NCBI GenBank assembly: GCA_031549485.1
Contig: JAVBPR010000013.1
Location: 1-64,000 of the forward strand
Source: JAVBPR01 sp031549485
GTDB taxonomy: Bacteria; Bacillota; Clostridia; Oscillospirales; Feifaniaceae
Reading direction: 5' to 3'
Length of the DNA stretch: 64,000 bases
The position numbers and the translations under genes were made by a program. Positions 1 through 8,218 of this stretch are shown here, piece by piece. Position 1 is the first letter of the stretch. Every line of letters begins with the position of its first letter. The notes under the pieces are model-generated. The model saw only the letters and a list, made by a program, of their open reading frames with translations, was not told the origin of the DNA and did no database searches.

Positions 1-613
1 TTTCTTTTTCTACATTTTTTATAATGGTAAAGACCGAATCGAGATTTGATTTTGCAAGGCTCTTGAAAAAATCTCTGCTGATTTGTCCGGCATCTTCGGA
101 TGAGAGTTTTTTAAGTTTTCGCTTTAACTCGCATTCGATTAAAGCGGAGACGCTGTCGCAGATATTTTCATATTCGTTTTCGCTTACAATGAAATATGAC
201 TTGTCATATTTTTCGCTTGACGCATGGATTATTCTAAAGAAACGATAAAACACCAAGCTCAAATATTTTCGGAACAAATCGCCCGCTTCAAAATATTTTT
301 CGTTCGCGCAAAGCTCGGAAAGCGCAGCAAATGCGCTGTAAACAAGAATATTATCAGGTGAAGAATTAGGAAATGAGCTTTTTTCAAGCTCGGTCATAGG
401 ACTTCGGGTAAAATCGCGGCCGAGCAGATAATCGGTCGAAACTCCGTAATAATCGGCTGCTCTGCACAGAAAGGCAAGACCGCATTCCCTGATACCTTTT
501 TCATAGTGGGATAGAAGAGCCTGCGAAATCCCCAAATTTCCTGCCGCTTGTTTTTGGCTTTCCCCGCGTTCTTTGCGAAGAAGGGTAAGTAACCGCGATA
601 CATCGGTAATCAA
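1..613 (-). CDS. XRE-family HTH transcriptional regulator (3' end cut by window edge)
   Basis: The minus-strand frame opens at a TTG (611-613) preceded by GGAGG 7 nt upstream, and stays open to the window edge (about 204 codons seen). Residues 1-65 form a cI/Xre-type helix-turn-helix, with the recognition segment AAGNLGISQALLSHYEKG followed by the usual YGVSTDYLLGRD end. The remaining ~140 residues are an all-helical domain I do not recognise, probably for ligand binding or dimerisation. No ATG lies in a better position; the in-frame GTG four codons later lacks its own Shine-Dalgarno. It is divergent from pduL with a 128-bp spacer holding facing promoters, so it probably controls itself and the pduL unit (inference). 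Confidence 0.8.
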   Translation of the reverse strand, partial: MITDVSRLLTLLRKERGESQKQAAGNLGISQALLSHYEKGIRECGLAFLCRAADYYGVSTDYLLGRDFTRSPMTELEKSSFPNSSPDNILVYSAFAALSELCANEKYFEAGDLFRKYLSLVFYRFFRIIHASSEKYDKSYFIVSENEYENICDSVSALIECELKRKLKKLSSEDAGQISRDFFKSLAKSNLDSVFTIIKNVEKE

Positions 614-642
614 TTAAAACCTCCGAAACAAAATATACAAAC

Positions 643-663
643 TGTAAAATAATTATAGTTACA
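643..663. promoter_or_regulatory. Candidate operator palindrome over the regulator's -10 box
   Basis: TGTAA (643-647) and TTACA (659-663) form an inverted repeat with an 11-bp AT-rich centre that covers the -10 box of the regulator promoter. Size and position suit an autoregulatory XRE operator, but only 5-bp arms are perfect, so chance is possible in this AT-rich spacer. Confidence 0.35.
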
Positions 664-680
664 TACTGCCAAATTGTAAA
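652..680 (-). promoter_or_regulatory. Promoter of the XRE regulator
   Basis: On the minus strand TTTACA (675-680) and TATAAT (652-657) are separated by exactly 17 bp, with the TTG start about 40 nt downstream. This is a good vegetative sigma-A type promoter. Confidence 0.65.
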
Positions 681-686
681 GAGGTC

Positions 687-715
687 TTGATAAAAAAATA
701 CTAAAATGGTAAAAT
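687..715 (+). promoter_or_regulatory. Promoter of the pduL unit
   Basis: TTGATA (687-692) and TAAAAT (710-715) are separated by 17 bp, 26 nt before the pduL start. The -35 box lies only 6 bp from the -35 of the divergent regulator promoter, so a bound regulator could affect both. Confidence 0.6.
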
Positions 716-741
716 TAGTTATTAAAATTATGAGGTGAAGT

Positions 742-1308
742 ATGAATAAAATCTTAGTTGAAACATCCGCAAGACATTTGCATTTATCCCAGGCGGATCT
801 CGAAGTTCTTTTCGGTGCGGGGCATACACTTACAGAGAAAAAACCGCTTTCACAGCCGGGGCAATTCGCCTGTGAAGAAAAGGTTAAAGTTACCGGCCCG
901 AAGGGCAGCCTTATGATGACCGTATTGGGACCGACGCGTCCGGCGACACAAATAGAGGTTTCTTACACAGATGCGCGCGCTCTCGGCATAACTCCGCCTA
1001 TCCGCGAATCGGGAGATATCGAGGGAACGCCGGGCATTGTTTTGGAAGGGCCTTGCGGAAAAGTTGAGCTTGCAAAAGGGCTTATGGTCGCAAAAAGACA
1101 TATTCATCTCACCCCTGAAGAAGCTGCGGGATACGGCGTTTCGGATAAAGAAATTGTCAGTGTGAAACTTGACGGCGCGCGCTCGGTCACATTCGGCGAA
1201 ACCGTTGTTCGCGTCAGCCCGTCTTTTGCGGCCGCGGTTCATATTGACACCGACGAAGCTAATGCCGCCGGACTTTCGGGCAGCGTCAGCGGAGAAATTA
1301 TAAAATAA
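742..1308 (+). CDS. pduL: PduL-type phosphate acyltransferase (phosphotransacylase)
   Basis: PduL proteins interconvert acyl-CoA and acyl-phosphate (propanoyl or acetyl). The 188-residue product matches the family: two related beta-barrel halves, each starting with a His-x-His motif (H12/H14 in SARHLHLS; H120/H122 in AKRHIHLT), which in known PduL structures bind the metal ions. There is no N-terminal microcompartment-targeting extension and no pdu/eut shell gene nearby, so it is probably a free cytosolic enzyme feeding acetate or propionate kinase (inference). The start has a GAGGTG ribosome site 6 nt upstream. The stop overlaps the start of the next gene (TAATG), implying translational coupling. 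Confidence 0.85.
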   Translation: MNKILVETSARHLHLSQADLEVLFGAGHTLTEKKPLSQPGQFACEEKVKVTGPKGSLMMTVLGPTRPATQIEVSYTDARALGITPPIRESGDIEGTPGIVLEGPCGKVELAKGLMVAKRHIHLTPEEAAGYGVSDKEIVSVKLDGARSVTFGETVVRVSPSFAAAVHIDTDEANAAGLSGSVSGEIIK

Positions 1309-2276
1309 TGGCCGGTTTAAGCAATGTTTTAAACAAGGCGCTCGGCGCGAAATACGCAAAAATGATGAAGATATTTAAAGAAGATGGGCGGGCTGTTGAT
1401 AAGTCCGCCCTTCAAATGTTTTTCCTTTATCTTAAAATATCAAAAAAATACGGCGCCGCGTTAAGCGATTTTCATCTTTACAAGTTGTATAATAAAACCG
1501 ATAATGAGATTAAAAAATACATTTTACTTGCGGATAACGTCGCTTTTGTGCGGAAAATGAATAACATCGAGTTCCGCCCGATTTTTGAAGAAAAGACTTT
1601 ATTTGCAAAGAAGTTTAAAAAGTTTTTTCGCCGCGAATTTTTTATATTGCAGGACGGAAACGAAGAATCTTTCGAAGCGTTCATAAAAGACAAAGAATAC
1701 GTTTTCGCAAAAAAAGACTATACTTTCAGCGGCTCGGGTATTAAAAAATGTGCCGCGCCGAAATTTGAAACGCTTAAAAATGAAGGATACAGCCTTGTCG
1801 AAGAGGCTATTATTCAGCACGAAAAAATGGCATCGCTTAATATGTCATCGGTAAATACCGTGCGAATCGGAAGCGTGCTTTGCGGCTTTGAAGCCGATAT
1901 CGTTTACGCTTCTTTGCGCGTCGGCGTCGGCGGCGAGGTCGATAATATGGGAGCGGGCGGCCTGACCGCCATTGTCGATGCGGGCAGCGGAGTGGTTATC
2001 ACCACTGCCGTTAATAATAAAGGCGAGAATTTTACGAAGCACCCGATTTCTGGCGTGAATTTTGAAGGTTTTCAAATCCCGTTTTGGGAAGAGGCAAAAA
2101 GTTTAGTAAGGGAAGCCGCGAAACTCGTCCCCGAAGTGCGCTACATCGGCTGGGATGTCGCTTTTTCGGAAAACGGACCTGAAATCATAGAAGGAAATTA
2201 CCATCCCGGATATAATGTTTTTCAGGCGGCGGACGGCGGCGGAAAGAAATATATTTTCGAGAAATATGCTAAATAG
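1308..2276 (+). CDS. Sugar-transfer-associated ATP-grasp family protein
   Basis: The 322-residue product resembles the ATP-grasp family annotated as sugar-transfer associated. An N-terminal helical part (about 1-90) precedes an ATP-grasp core with the segment LVEEAIIQHEKMASLN, a central strand pair around NTVRIGSVL, a Gly-rich stretch (VGVGGEVDNMGAGG) and a C-terminal metal-binding segment, WDVAFSENGPEIIEGN, with the expected acid and Asn residues. Family members are thought to ligate carboxylates during polysaccharide or glycopeptide synthesis; the substrate cannot be told here. The start overlaps the pduL stop. The pairing with pduL has no obvious metabolic reason and may only reflect shared transcription. 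Confidence 0.7.
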   Translation: MAGLSNVLNKALGAKYAKMMKIFKEDGRAVDKSALQMFFLYLKISKKYGAALSDFHLYKLYNKTDNEIKKYILLADNVAFVRKMNNIEFRPIFEEKTLFAKKFKKFFRREFFILQDGNEESFEAFIKDKEYVFAKKDYTFSGSGIKKCAAPKFETLKNEGYSLVEEAIIQHEKMASLNMSSVNTVRIGSVLCGFEADIVYASLRVGVGGEVDNMGAGGLTAIVDAGSGVVITTAVNNKGENFTKHPISGVNFEGFQIPFWEEAKSLVREAAKLVPEVRYIGWDVAFSENGPEIIEGNYHPGYNVFQAADGGGKKYIFEKYAK

Positions 2277-2287
2277 GCGGTGGCCCT

Positions 2288-2764
2288 GTGGATGAGAGAA
2301 AATACAGTTCCTGTTTTTTTACGGGGCACAGAATCATCTCGGCAAAAGAAGCAGAGCGGCTTGAAAAAGCGCTTGATGCTGCGATTCTTGAGCTTATCGA
2401 TTGCGGTGTTACAAGGTTTTTAGCGGGCGGCGCGCTCGGGTTTGATTTACTTGCCGAAAAGGCGGTTTTGCGCGCGAAAGAAAAGCACAAAATTTTACTT
2501 TGCCTTGTTTTGCCGTGCGAAAAACAGGATAAAAACTGGCGCGAAAGCCAGAGAGCTGAATTTAAATATATTTGTGATAATGCAGACGAGATAATATATG
2601 CAACAAAAAAATATATCCCGGGGTGTATGCATCTCCGCAACAGATATTTAGCGGAAAACGCCGATGTCTGCGTTTGCTATTATAACGAAGGACGCAGCGG
2701 AGGAACGGCTTTTACCGTCGGAATTGCAAAAGAGCGGGGAACCGAAATAATAAATTTGGCATAG
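2288..2764 (+). CDS. SLOG-superfamily protein (DUF1273/YpsA-like)
   Basis: The 158-residue protein has the Rossmann-like SLOG fold pattern: FTGHR at residues 11-15, LAGGALGFDLLAEKAV near 45, and a late GRSGGT loop near 137. These match the DUF1273/YpsA family, which is related to the nucleotide-binding DprA and LOG proteins; YpsA-like members are predicted to bind nucleotides or nucleotide-derived ligands. The only in-frame start is GTG 2288, preceded by a purine-rich AGGCGGTGG. It lies 11 bp after the ATP-grasp gene and ends just before an intrinsic terminator, closing the pduL unit. The function is unknown. Confidence 0.7.
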   Translation: MDERKYSSCFFTGHRIISAKEAERLEKALDAAILELIDCGVTRFLAGGALGFDLLAEKAVLRAKEKHKILLCLVLPCEKQDKNWRESQRAEFKYICDNADEIIYATKKYIPGCMHLRNRYLAENADVCVCYYNEGRSGGTAFTVGIAKERGTEIINLA

Positions 2765-2776
2765 CCAAAATATAGA

Positions 2777-2805
2777 AAAACCTGCCTTTCGGCAGGTTTT
2801 GTTTT
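2777..2805. terminator. Bidirectional intrinsic terminator
   Basis: Stem CCTGCC/GGCAGG (2781-2786, 2791-2796) extended by A/T pairs, with TTTTGTTTT on the plus strand and TTTTTC on the minus strand. It separates the convergent SLOG and zincin genes. Confidence 0.85.
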
Positions 2806-2813
2806 ACATAAAT

Positions 2814-3185
2814 CTAATTATTTTGCTTGCCGCGATAGGATTCCATATAATCCGCATCGGCATCATCAAGCGAGTGGTCGCCGGCCTGGTTTTCAAGATG
2901 ATGGGTAAATTCATGAAGAAGTGTTTCCTTTAATTTCGCATATAAAACATCATATGGTACGTTTGCGTAAAATTTCATGAACGAGCCGAAATATATTTTT
3001 ATATATCGGCCGAGATTTCGCTCGCGGCAGTATTCGCCGAGAACATATAAATCCCCTTTGCCTTCGGGGTGCGGTTTTGCCTCGGGCAGGAGGAGGACGC
3101 CGCCGTTGAGATTGTTATAAAATTCCTGCGGAATTTCCTCGGAAATCCGCTCGAGCATTTCTTCCGCTTGTTCGATAGTATACAT
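2814..3185 (-). CDS. Small zincin-like metallopeptidase family protein
   Basis: This 123-residue protein has the zincin signature HEFTHHLE near residue 91 in a helix following a strand-rich half, as in the minimal metallopeptidase family (Zincin_1, about 110-130 residues, no pro-peptide). The two His and the Glu of HExxH are intact, and an acidic C-terminus (DDADADYMES) could supply the third ligand. There is no signal peptide, so it is cytosolic. The substrate is unknown for this family. The start ATG at 3185 follows AAGGAAAAT-like purines. It lies between two terminators and appears monocistronic. Confidence 0.7.
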   Translation of the reverse strand: MYTIEQAEEMLERISEEIPQEFYNNLNGGVLLLPEAKPHPEGKGDLYVLGEYCRERNLGRYIKIYFGSFMKFYANVPYDVLYAKLKETLLHEFTHHLENQAGDHSLDDADADYMESYRGKQNN

Positions 3186-3237
3186 AAATTTTCCTTTTTG
3201 ATATTTGCATCATTATATATCAAAACAAGAAAATAAT

Positions 3238-3262
3238 AAAGGCGGGATATTTCCCGCCTTTG
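3238..3262. terminator. Intrinsic terminator after the MecA-like gene
   Basis: AAAGGCGGGA / TTCCCGCCTTT forms a GC-rich stem with a T-rich tract on the minus strand (TTTATTATTTT), ending the MecA-like gene that stops at 3265. Confidence 0.8.
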
Positions 3263-3264
3263 TT

Positions 3265-3759
3265 TTATATTTTAATTCGCTTTCCGGCTTCCTCTAATGC
3301 GCAAAGAGTCATTGAGGGCTCCGAAATCTCTTCGCCGTATTCCGAAAGAGGCGGAAAGGGAAGAGATAAAACGAAATAATAGCTTTCGTTATATTTGTAA
3401 ACATAATATCGCGAATCGGATTTTTTTAAAAGAAGAACTGCGGAAAGAAAATTATCCGAGCCGGTGATTTCATAGATATAATCATATGTAATCTTTTCGG
3501 CTGCCGTCTCGTCTTTTGAGAGTTTGGTAAAACTGACAACGCATCCGCCGCCGAGGCAGGGAAACGCTTCAACATAAAGGCGCCCGCTGTCCGCGCAAAA
3601 GCCTACCTGCCTTTTCGCGAGATCCAGCGCTTCTTTAAAAATCTTTCTTGTAACCGGTTCTTTATAATCGAGCTTATCATATGAGATGCCGTGGGAGGCA
3701 AGATCGTTTCGGTCAAAAACGACATTAATCTTTCCTTCTTTAAGTAGCATGATGTTCAT
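3265..3759 (-). CDS. MecA-like adaptor protein
   Basis: The 164-residue product resembles MecA/YpbH adaptors, which deliver substrates to ClpC. The N-terminal target-binding domain (NIMLLKEGKINVVFDRNDL, then an ISYDKLDY-like stretch) joins through a linker to a C-terminal alpha/beta domain with the typical SSLYxYxxxYYFVL-like strands, here DSRYYVYKYNESYYFVLSL. It is shorter than B. subtilis MecA (218) because the acidic linker is short. I chose ATG 3759, which has GAAAGG about 10 nt upstream; a further upstream in-frame ATG at 3810 adds a 17-residue segment unlike the family. No clp gene is adjacent. Confidence 0.65.
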   Translation of the reverse strand: MNIMLLKEGKINVVFDRNDLASHGISYDKLDYKEPVTRKIFKEALDLAKRQVGFCADSGRLYVEAFPCLGGGCVVSFTKLSKDETAAEKITYDYIYEITGSDNFLSAVLLLKKSDSRYYVYKYNESYYFVLSLPFPPLSEYGEEISEPSMTLCALEEAGKRIKI

Positions 3760-3947
3760 AATAAAACTGCCTTTCAAGATGTAATATATGAGCCGGCAGC
3801 ATGGCCGCATTCCGGCTTTCTTTTTTAATAATATGTGCGCTTTAAGGCCTATATACTATATTGAAATTATATTGCATTTTGTTAATTAAAAAAAGCTGAA
3901 AAATTTACCATTATTGCGGTTTTCATCAATTTTAGCTTAAAAATATA

Positions 3948-3976
3948 TTGTTAATTATCTTGTTATTATATATAAT
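3948..3976 (+). promoter_or_regulatory. Promoter of the rnf operon
   Basis: TTGTTA (3948-3953) and TATAAT (3971-3976) are spaced by 17 bp, 42 nt before rnfC. The 250 bp between the MecA-like gene and rnfC are otherwise very AT-rich with no other clear feature. Confidence 0.6.
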
Positions 3977-4017
3977 TAACTATATATGTAATAAATACAA
4001 CTTAAGGGGGAATTTGG

Positions 4018-5370
4018 ATGCCGCTAACATTCAAAGCGGGTATTCACCCGGATTATCAAAAAAAGCATACCGCGGAAAAACCGTCTGAAATTATGCCTGT
4101 TCCGGAAGTCCTGTATATTCCGGTTGCGCAGCATATCGGCGTGCCTGCCGTGCCGGTCGTCAAAAAAGGCGACACCGTCCTGCTCGGACAGGTTATCGCG
4201 TCGTCCGAGGCTGCTGTCTCCGCACGCATTCACAGCCCGGTTTCGGGAACGGTGCGGGATATTGTTATGCATCCCTATCCCGGCGGAATAGAAGCTGAAA
4301 CGATTGTAATCGAAAATGATTTTAACGATACCCTGTCGCCTGACGTTAAGGCGTATGGGAAACATATAGACGAAATCACAGCGGACGACTTGGTGGAAAT
4401 AGCAAAAAATTCCGGAATTGTCGGAATGGGAGGCGCCGGATTCCCTGCGGCGGTTAAAGTCTCCTCGGCGGTCGGGAAAATCGACACCTTGCTGATAAAC
4501 GGCGCCGAGTGCGAGCCGTTTTTGACCTCTGACCACCGCCTTATGTGCGAACAGGCGGAGGAGGTTCTTTTCGGGGTTGAGCTTTTAAGAAAAGGGCTTT
4601 CGCTTCCGGCTGCTTCTATTTGTATTGAAGACAATAAGAAAGACGCGATAAAGGCAATTGCCGAAGCGGCCGAAAAATATATCGGAATAGATGTAAAAGT
4701 TCTTAAAACGAAATATCCGCAGGGCAGTGAAAAGCATATCATTAAGGCGGTTACCGGCCGAGTTGTAAAAAGCGGAAAACTTCCGGTTGATGCGGGTGTG
4801 CTCGTTATGAATGTCGATTCCGCCGCTTCTTTTGCAAGGGGATTCCGGGATGGAATTCCGGTTTACCGGAGGTATGTGACGGTCAGCGGCGAGGGGATAG
4901 AAACCCCGAAAAATTTGATTGTGCGTATCGGAACAAAACTGTCCGAAATAATTGAGTTTTGCGGCGGATTCAAAGGTGATCCGATGAAAATTATCATCGG
5001 CGGGCCGATGATGGGAACGGCGCAGTTTACGACCGAAGTCCCGGTTATAAAAACAACATCGGGCATCCTTGTTTTCACCGATAAAAGCGCAAGCGGCAAA
5101 GAACAGGGGAACTGCATTAGGTGCGGGCGTTGCGTCCGGGCGTGCCCGATGTTTTTGGAACCGTGTTATCTCTACCGCTTCGCGGTGAGCGAAGACCTTG
5201 ACAAAGCCGACCGCTACGGAATGCTTGACTGTATCGAATGCGGATCCTGTTCATATGTTTGCCCTGCAAGAATAAACCTTATTTCACAAATCCGTGTAAG
5301 CAAAGCGCATCTTAATAAACAGCGCAAAGAAATGGCGGAAAAGGAAAAGCAGAGAAAGGAGAACATCTAA
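4018..5370 (+). CDS. rnfC: Electron transport complex subunit RnfC
   Basis: RnfC is the peripheral NADH-binding subunit of the Rnf complex, which couples ferredoxin oxidation to NAD+ reduction and ion pumping. The 450-residue product has the N-terminal barrel-sandwich region (about 1-100), the FMN/NAD-binding part with GMGGAGFPAAVK near 140, a SLBB-type segment, and two [4Fe-4S] motifs, C366-x2-C369-x2-C372-x3-C376 and C405-x2-C408-x2-C411-x3-C415. The Lys/Glu-rich C-terminal tail is short. AAGGGGG lies 8 nt before the ATG. It is first of six rnf genes in the order C-D-G-E-A-B usual for clostridia, and its stop directly abuts rnfD. Confidence 0.95.
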   Translation: MPLTFKAGIHPDYQKKHTAEKPSEIMPVPEVLYIPVAQHIGVPAVPVVKKGDTVLLGQVIASSEAAVSARIHSPVSGTVRDIVMHPYPGGIEAETIVIENDFNDTLSPDVKAYGKHIDEITADDLVEIAKNSGIVGMGGAGFPAAVKVSSAVGKIDTLLINGAECEPFLTSDHRLMCEQAEEVLFGVELLRKGLSLPAASICIEDNKKDAIKAIAEAAEKYIGIDVKVLKTKYPQGSEKHIIKAVTGRVVKSGKLPVDAGVLVMNVDSAASFARGFRDGIPVYRRYVTVSGEGIETPKNLIVRIGTKLSEIIEFCGGFKGDPMKIIIGGPMMGTAQFTTEVPVIKTTSGILVFTDKSASGKEQGNCIRCGRCVRACPMFLEPCYLYRFAVSEDLDKADRYGMLDCIECGSCSYVCPARINLISQIRVSKAHLNKQRKEMAEKEKQRKENI

Positions 5371-6342
5371 GTGAGCGACAAATTTATTGTTTCGGCTTCA
5401 CCTCATCTGAGAAATTCGGAAAATACAACATCGATAATGGGCGACGTCTTGATAGCGCTTTTGCCCGCTCTTATTATGTCGGTGTATCTTTTCGGATTTA
5501 TGAGCCTTGTTATTGTTCTCGTTTCGGTTGCGGCCTGTGTGCTGTTTGAATATCTCGGATGTATTGTTTTTAAGAGAAAACAGACTCTTCTTGATTTGTC
5601 CGCCGTTGTTACCGGCGTTCTCCTCGCTTTTAATCTGCCGCCCACGGTGCCCGTCTGGATGCCGATTGTCGGCGCGTTTTTCGCGATATTTATCGTTAAG
5701 CAAATTTTTGGAGGGCTTGGCAGCAATTTTGTCAATCCCGCGCTTGCGGCGAGGGTTTTTCTCCTCAGCTGGCCGCAAGACATGACAAACTATACATATC
5801 CGATATATAACCCTCTGGGCAATATTCAGGTCGATGCAATGAGCGCCGCGACTCCGCTGAGTTTTTTGAAAAACGGAAAGCTGCCCGACCAAAGTTTCTT
5901 TGAGCTGCTTCTCGGCAACAGGGGCGGAGTTATCGGCGAAACCTGTGCTATAGTCCTTTTGGCGGGCGGCGCGTATCTGCTTATCCGAAAGGTAATAACC
6001 TGGCATATTCCGGTTGCGTTTATCGGCACGGTCGCGCTTTTGACCTTCATTTTCCCGCAGGCGATGCCGAGGCTTGATTTTATGATTTACGAAATCCTCT
6101 CAGGCGGGCTTATTTTAGGCGCGGTTTTTATGGCAACCGATTATGTCACAAGCCCGGTCACCCCATCCGGAAAGATTATTTTCGGAGTCGGCTGCGGCGC
6201 GCTCACCGTCTTTATCCGATATTTCGGCGGCTATCCGGAGGGGGTTTCGTTTGCGATTTTAATTATGAATACGCTTGCATTTACAATAGATAAATTAACC
6301 AAGCGCAAAAAGTTCGGGGGAGGTGCTGTTAAGAATGCCTGA
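5371..6342 (+). CDS. rnfD: Electron transport complex subunit RnfD
   Basis: RnfD is a polytopic membrane subunit (NqrB family) carrying covalent FMN. The 323 residues contain about nine hydrophobic segments and the phosphoester-flavinylation motif DAMSAATPL, in which T161 is the expected FMN-linked residue. The GTG start immediately follows the rnfC stop, with AAAGGAG 10 nt upstream. The last codons overlap rnfG. The family also carries the conserved SNFVNPALAARVF loop, seen at about residues 116-129. Confidence 0.95.
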   Translation: MSDKFIVSASPHLRNSENTTSIMGDVLIALLPALIMSVYLFGFMSLVIVLVSVAACVLFEYLGCIVFKRKQTLLDLSAVVTGVLLAFNLPPTVPVWMPIVGAFFAIFIVKQIFGGLGSNFVNPALAARVFLLSWPQDMTNYTYPIYNPLGNIQVDAMSAATPLSFLKNGKLPDQSFFELLLGNRGGVIGETCAIVLLAGGAYLLIRKVITWHIPVAFIGTVALLTFIFPQAMPRLDFMIYEILSGGLILGAVFMATDYVTSPVTPSGKIIFGVGCGALTVFIRYFGGYPEGVSFAILIMNTLAFTIDKLTKRKKFGGGAVKNA

Positions 6343-7030
6343 TTTTGAAAACAGAGAAGGCGAGCTTTTCAGAAAAGACGAGAAGGAACAACCGATAACG
6401 TCTTACGGAGAGCTTGACATCGAAAGCGGAAACCTCATTTCTTCTCCGCCGCTTGCCGGCGGAAAATTCGAGCTTGAAAAAATCGATAAAGTAAAAGTTC
6501 ATAAAGATTTCTTCTCGTCAATTCTAAAACCGGCTTTGATTTTGACGGCGATAACCCTTGTCGTCGCACTTCTTTTGGGCTTTGCGAACGCGGTCACGAA
6601 AGATAAAATAGCAGAGCTTGCGGAAAAAGCGCAAAGCGATGCCATGAACGCCGTTTTGCCGGCTGCCACCGAATATAAAGAAAGCGCCGACACCGGCACG
6701 GTGAAAATTTTCGAAGGCAGCGCTGCGGGCGAAGTTGTAGGCTATGCAGCAAAGGCTTCGCCGATAGGGTTTGGCGGTGCTATTGATCTTGTTGTCGGCG
6801 TCGATACATCCGGGAACATATTAGGGCTTAAAATAATTTCGATGTCAGAAACACCGGGCATCGGCACAAAAATTACCGATCCCGCTTTTTACGGGCAGTT
6901 CGGTTCCGGCGAGGTCGATACGATTTCGGGAGCCACCATTTCCTCCTCCGCGGTTATCAGAGGGGCAAATGAGGCGGTCGCCGCGGTAAAAGAATTACTC
7001 GGAATAGGGGGAGACGGCAATGGACAATAA
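6335..7030 (+). CDS. rnfG: Electron transport complex subunit RnfG with long N-terminal extension
   Basis: RnfG carries a covalently bound FMN on the outer face of the membrane. The signature SGATISS gives T201 as the attachment residue, and GTKI precedes it as in the family. One membrane anchor lies at about residues 65-88. The 231-residue protein has ~60 charged residues ahead of that anchor, whereas RnfG proteins usually begin close to it. I chose ATG 6335 because GGGGGAGG (6315-6322) is 12 nt upstream; the in-frame GTG 6323 touches the ribosome site and cannot use it. The gene overlaps rnfD by 8 bp and rnfE by 11 bp. Confidence 0.93.
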   Translation: MPDFENREGELFRKDEKEQPITSYGELDIESGNLISSPPLAGGKFELEKIDKVKVHKDFFSSILKPALILTAITLVVALLLGFANAVTKDKIAELAEKAQSDAMNAVLPAATEYKESADTGTVKIFEGSAAGEVVGYAAKASPIGFGGAIDLVVGVDTSGNILGLKIISMSETPGIGTKITDPAFYGQFGSGEVDTISGATISSSAVIRGANEAVAAVKELLGIGGDGNGQ

Positions 7031-7634
7031 AAAATCATTTTTCAAACCTCTTTTCAACGGGATTCTTACCGAAAACCCGACCTTCATCCAGGTACTCGGC
7101 ATGTGCCCGACTCTCGCGGTTACTACAAGCGTTGAAAACGGCATCGGAATGGGGCTTGCGACCACGGCTGTATTGATTTTCAGCAATCTGTTTATTTCGA
7201 TTTTGCGAAATATCATCCCCGGCAAGGTCCGCATCGCCGCATATGTCGTTATTATCGCGGGATTCGTTTCGCTCGTTGATATGATTTTGGCCGCATTTGT
7301 TCCTTCGCTTAGCAATTCGCTGGGGCTTTACATACCGCTTATCGTTGTCAACTGCATTATTTTGGCGCGTGCGGAATCTTTTGCTTCAAAGAACGGTCCG
7401 GTAACGTCGATGCTCGACGGACTCGGTGCAGGACTCGGTTTTACCCTTGCGCTGGTCATCATCGCATCGGTTCGCGAAATTCTCGGCAACGGCACGTGGC
7501 TTGGGCTTAAAGTGATGCCGGCTGCCTTCAAACCTGCGCTTATTATGATTTTGCCGGTCGGCGGATTTTTAAGCCTCGGCTTCTTGATGGCGGGAGTGCA
7601 GTATTTACTTAAGAAGAAAGGAGCCGGGAAATGA
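7020..7634 (+). CDS. rnfE: Electron transport complex subunit RnfE
   Basis: RnfE (NqrD family) is a membrane subunit with six helices that pairs with RnfA. The 204-residue product starts with FKPLFNGILTENPTF and has the family loop LGMCPTLAVT, in which the Cys is the proposed ligand of the intramembrane iron centre, as well as the mirrored LIVVNCIILARAE loop. The ATG overlaps the rnfG stop and has GGGGGAG 6 nt upstream. Confidence 0.95.
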   Translation: MDNKKSFFKPLFNGILTENPTFIQVLGMCPTLAVTTSVENGIGMGLATTAVLIFSNLFISILRNIIPGKVRIAAYVVIIAGFVSLVDMILAAFVPSLSNSLGLYIPLIVVNCIILARAESFASKNGPVTSMLDGLGAGLGFTLALVIIASVREILGNGTWLGLKVMPAAFKPALIMILPVGGFLSLGFLMAGVQYLLKKKGAGK

Positions 7635-8218
7635 GCAATATTTTTATTATTACCATAAGCGCGATTTTGGTTGAAAATTTCGTCCTTGTAAAATTTCTCG
7701 GCATCTGCCCGTTTCTCGGGGTTTCGAAAAAAACCGACACCGCTTTCGGAATGGGCATGGCGGTCACCTTTACAATGACTCTTGCCTCGGCACTCACATG
7801 GGCGGTGGACAGGTTTATTCTTATCCCGCTCGAGCTTGAGTATATGCGCACCGTCGCATTTATCCTTGTTATCGCGGCTCTTGTGCAGTTTATCGAAATG
7901 GCGCTCCAAAAACTTTTGCCTGCGCTTTATCTTTCGCTCGGAATATATTTGCCGCTGATTACGACAAACTGCGCGGTGCTCGGCGCGGCGCTTATAAATA
8001 TCCAAAACGGATATTCCTTTATCGAATCGGTTGTTTTCGGGCTTACTGCAGCGCTCGGGTTTACCCTTGCGATCGTGCTTTTTGCCGGAGTAAGGGAGAG
8101 GATAGAGCATAACAATATTCCCGAAAGCTATAAAGGATTCCCGATTGCGCTGATTTCCGCATCGCTTCTTTCGCTTGCGTTCCTCGGTTTCCAGGGACTT
8201 AAGATAGGAGGCATGTGA
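7631..8218 (+). CDS. rnfA: Electron transport complex subunit RnfA
   Basis: RnfA (NqrE family) is the six-helix partner of RnfE in inverted membrane topology. The 195 residues contain FLGICPFLGVS and LITTNCAVLGAAL, matching the two loops whose Cys residues bind iron in homologues. It overlaps rnfE by 4 bp (ATGA), with AAAGGAG before the start, and overlaps rnfB by one base. Confidence 0.95.
   Translation: MSNIFIITISAILVENFVLVKFLGICPFLGVSKKTDTAFGMGMAVTFTMTLASALTWAVDRFILIPLELEYMRTVAFILVIAALVQFIEMALQKLLPALYLSLGIYLPLITTNCAVLGAALINIQNGYSFIESVVFGLTAALGFTLAIVLFAGVRERIEHNNIPESYKGFPIALISASLLSLAFLGFQGLKIGGM

Noticed and set aside
850..1359. Long minus-strand frame opposite pduL
   Set aside because: Shadow frame: composition is Arg/Cys-rich with no family resemblance, and pduL on the plus strand is certain. 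The same reasoning applies to other long opposite-strand frames over rnf, pyrG, hydB and rqcH.
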